A stretch of DNA of 64,000 nucleotides from Pseudarthrobacter sp. MM222 (GTDB lineage Bacteria > Actinomycetota > Actinomycetes > Actinomycetales > Micrococcaceae): the NCBI RefSeq assembly GCF_947090775.1, contig NZ_OX352321.1, positions 3,844,001-3,908,000 of the forward strand, read 5' to 3'. Of the stretch, positions 63,467 to 64,000 are shown one piece after another. A program made the position numbers and the translations under genes. Within the stretch, counting starts at the first letter, position 1. The number at the start of each line of letters is the position of its first letter. Below the pieces are notes generated by a model that saw nothing but the letters and a program-made list of their open reading frames with translations, ran no database searches and was not told the origin of the DNA.

Positions 63467-63506
63467 TTGACGCCCCAGTGCGCTTCAGCTCGCACTGGGG
63501 CGTCAA
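63467..63506. terminator. Perfect 16-bp-stem hairpin
   Basis: TTGACGCCCCAGTGCG and CGCACTGGGGCGTCAA are exact inverse complements around the 8-nt loop CTTCAGCT. It lies 83 bp after the hypothetical gene at 63067. It may be a terminator, although there is no T-tract after it. The long perfect arms would also suit a recombination or replication-related site. Confidence 0.5.
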
Positions 63507-63608
63507 CGCCGACGAGAAGTAGGTTCCCTCGCCCGCCGCGGTGGACGTGGACGTCACCGCACCAGCGAATCGACTGGTGACACCGACCGATTAAATCCCT
63601 GGCAGCAC

Positions 63609-63735
63609 TCAGCCGACGGCCACTCCCGCGGCGACTCTCAGGTCACGCCGGCTCGGGACATGGGCCGCGTTGCGTCCGGCGATGCGTCCGGAAACCATGG
63701 CCCAGCCGATGTGCAGCGCGTGGTTGAGCAGTTGG
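63609..63735 (-). pseudogene. C-terminal remnant of an FAD-binding dehydrogenase
   Basis: The - strand reads LNHALHIGWAMVSGRIAGRN, then AAHVPSRRDLRVAAGVAVG and a stop. The GRIAGRNAA segment is typical of the C terminus of fumarate-reductase/ketosteroid-dehydrogenase-type flavoproteins. Only about 42 codons remain before the sequence changes into the SCO1664 fragment. Confidence 0.55.
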
Positions 63736-64000
63736 AGGCCGCTCTCGGATTTTGAGCCCGGGCTCTACCGGCGGGAACGCGCCGCCTACCTGCTCAGCGA
63801 GTCCCTGGCGTGGGGAATCGTGCCTTTGACGGTCATTCGCGATGATGCCCCCTGGGGATCGGTTCGCTGCAGTGGTTCATCGAGTGCGACTTCCAGGAGC
63901 ATTACTTCACCCTGCACGAGGACGCCCCCGAGACCCACCGCGAACTTGCCCTAATCGCCCTGTTCGACTACATCGCCAACAACACGGACCGTAAAAGCGG
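63736..64000 (+). pseudogene. SCO1664-family paralogue, 5'-truncated and frameshifted (runs off the window)
   Basis: The + strand reads RPLSDFEPGLYRRERAAYLL, then WGIVPLTVIRDDAPWG. After loss of one base in a G run near 63852-63856 it continues in another frame as GSLQWFIECDFQEHYFTLHE and ELALIALFDYIANNTDRKSG to the window end. These match the PLWDF...REVAAY and NNADRKGD segments of the intact family member at 57859. No start codon or N terminus is present; the left end abuts a dehydrogenase tail. Confidence 0.75.

Noticed and set aside
1..64000. CRISPR arrays, tRNA or rRNA genes, complete insertion sequences
   Set aside because: No regularly spaced direct repeats, cloverleaf-like sequences, rRNA signatures or transposase genes were recognised on reading the window.

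Overview
The window is high-G+C actinobacterial chromosome. Gene content and protein style (sarcosine-oxidase operon with sdaA and purU, inulin fructotransferase, Streptomyces/Arthrobacter-type xylose isomerase, a histidine phosphatase/DUF3090/SCO1664 trio) point to Micrococcaceae, most likely Arthrobacter or Pseudarthrobacter. This is inference from the sequence only; no search was run.

Layout. (1) 1-6050, + strand: the end of a sarcosine oxidase operon (soxD tail, soxA, soxG) followed by sdaA and purU, giving sarcosine to glycine/serine to pyruvate plus one-carbon disposal. (2) 6192-14753, - strand: a fructan locus transcribed as ABC sugar-binding protein, two permeases (the second frameshifted), LacI regulator, GH32 fructosidase, PfkB fructokinase and a signal-peptide-less inulin fructotransferase, with a LacI-type operator upstream. 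(3) 15338-19202: small and accessory genes, including a secreted phosphoesterase, a secreted PLC-like protein and an APH-fold kinase. (4) 19412-23590: xylose genes, with xylB (frameshifted) and xylA divergent from a ROK regulator. (5) 23697-30773, + strand: a seven-gene aromatic ring-cleavage operon.

(6) 30782-56400 is the most interesting part. It looks like a large locus for catabolism of glycosides, probably C-glycosides. It holds two CarA-like GMC/pyranose-oxidase-type flavoproteins and five copies of the small beta-subunit domain of C-glycoside deglycosidase (CGDB, formerly DUF6379). Three of these are stand-alone and two are fused to a TIM-barrel alpha-type domain. It also holds three stand-alone alpha-like TIM barrels, two further sugar-isomerase TIM barrels, Gfo/Idh/MocA oxidoreductases, an ABC importer, an MFS transporter, and LysR and ROK regulators. 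A short motif, CATAAGT, often inside a palindrome, recurs near the promoters of these units and suggests one regulon. The proposed logic is: import, oxidation of the sugar at C3, C-C (or C-O) bond cleavage by alpha/beta lyases, processing of the keto-sugar by Gfo/Idh and TIM-barrel enzymes, and possibly aglycone breakdown by the neighbouring aromatic operon.

(7) 56588-64000: a conserved trio (histidine phosphatase, DUF3090, SCO1664 family), hypothetical genes, a solitary type I restriction-like nuclease domain, a DUF1345 membrane protein, and a decayed tail of gene remnants (SDR tails, an FAD-dehydrogenase tail joined to a frameshifted SCO1664 paralogue). A G+C-rich hairpin repeat occurs five times in the window. 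Several genes carry single-base frameshifts or a nonsense codon; these may be real pseudogenes or sequencing errors. No rRNA, tRNA, CRISPR array or complete insertion sequence was recognised.
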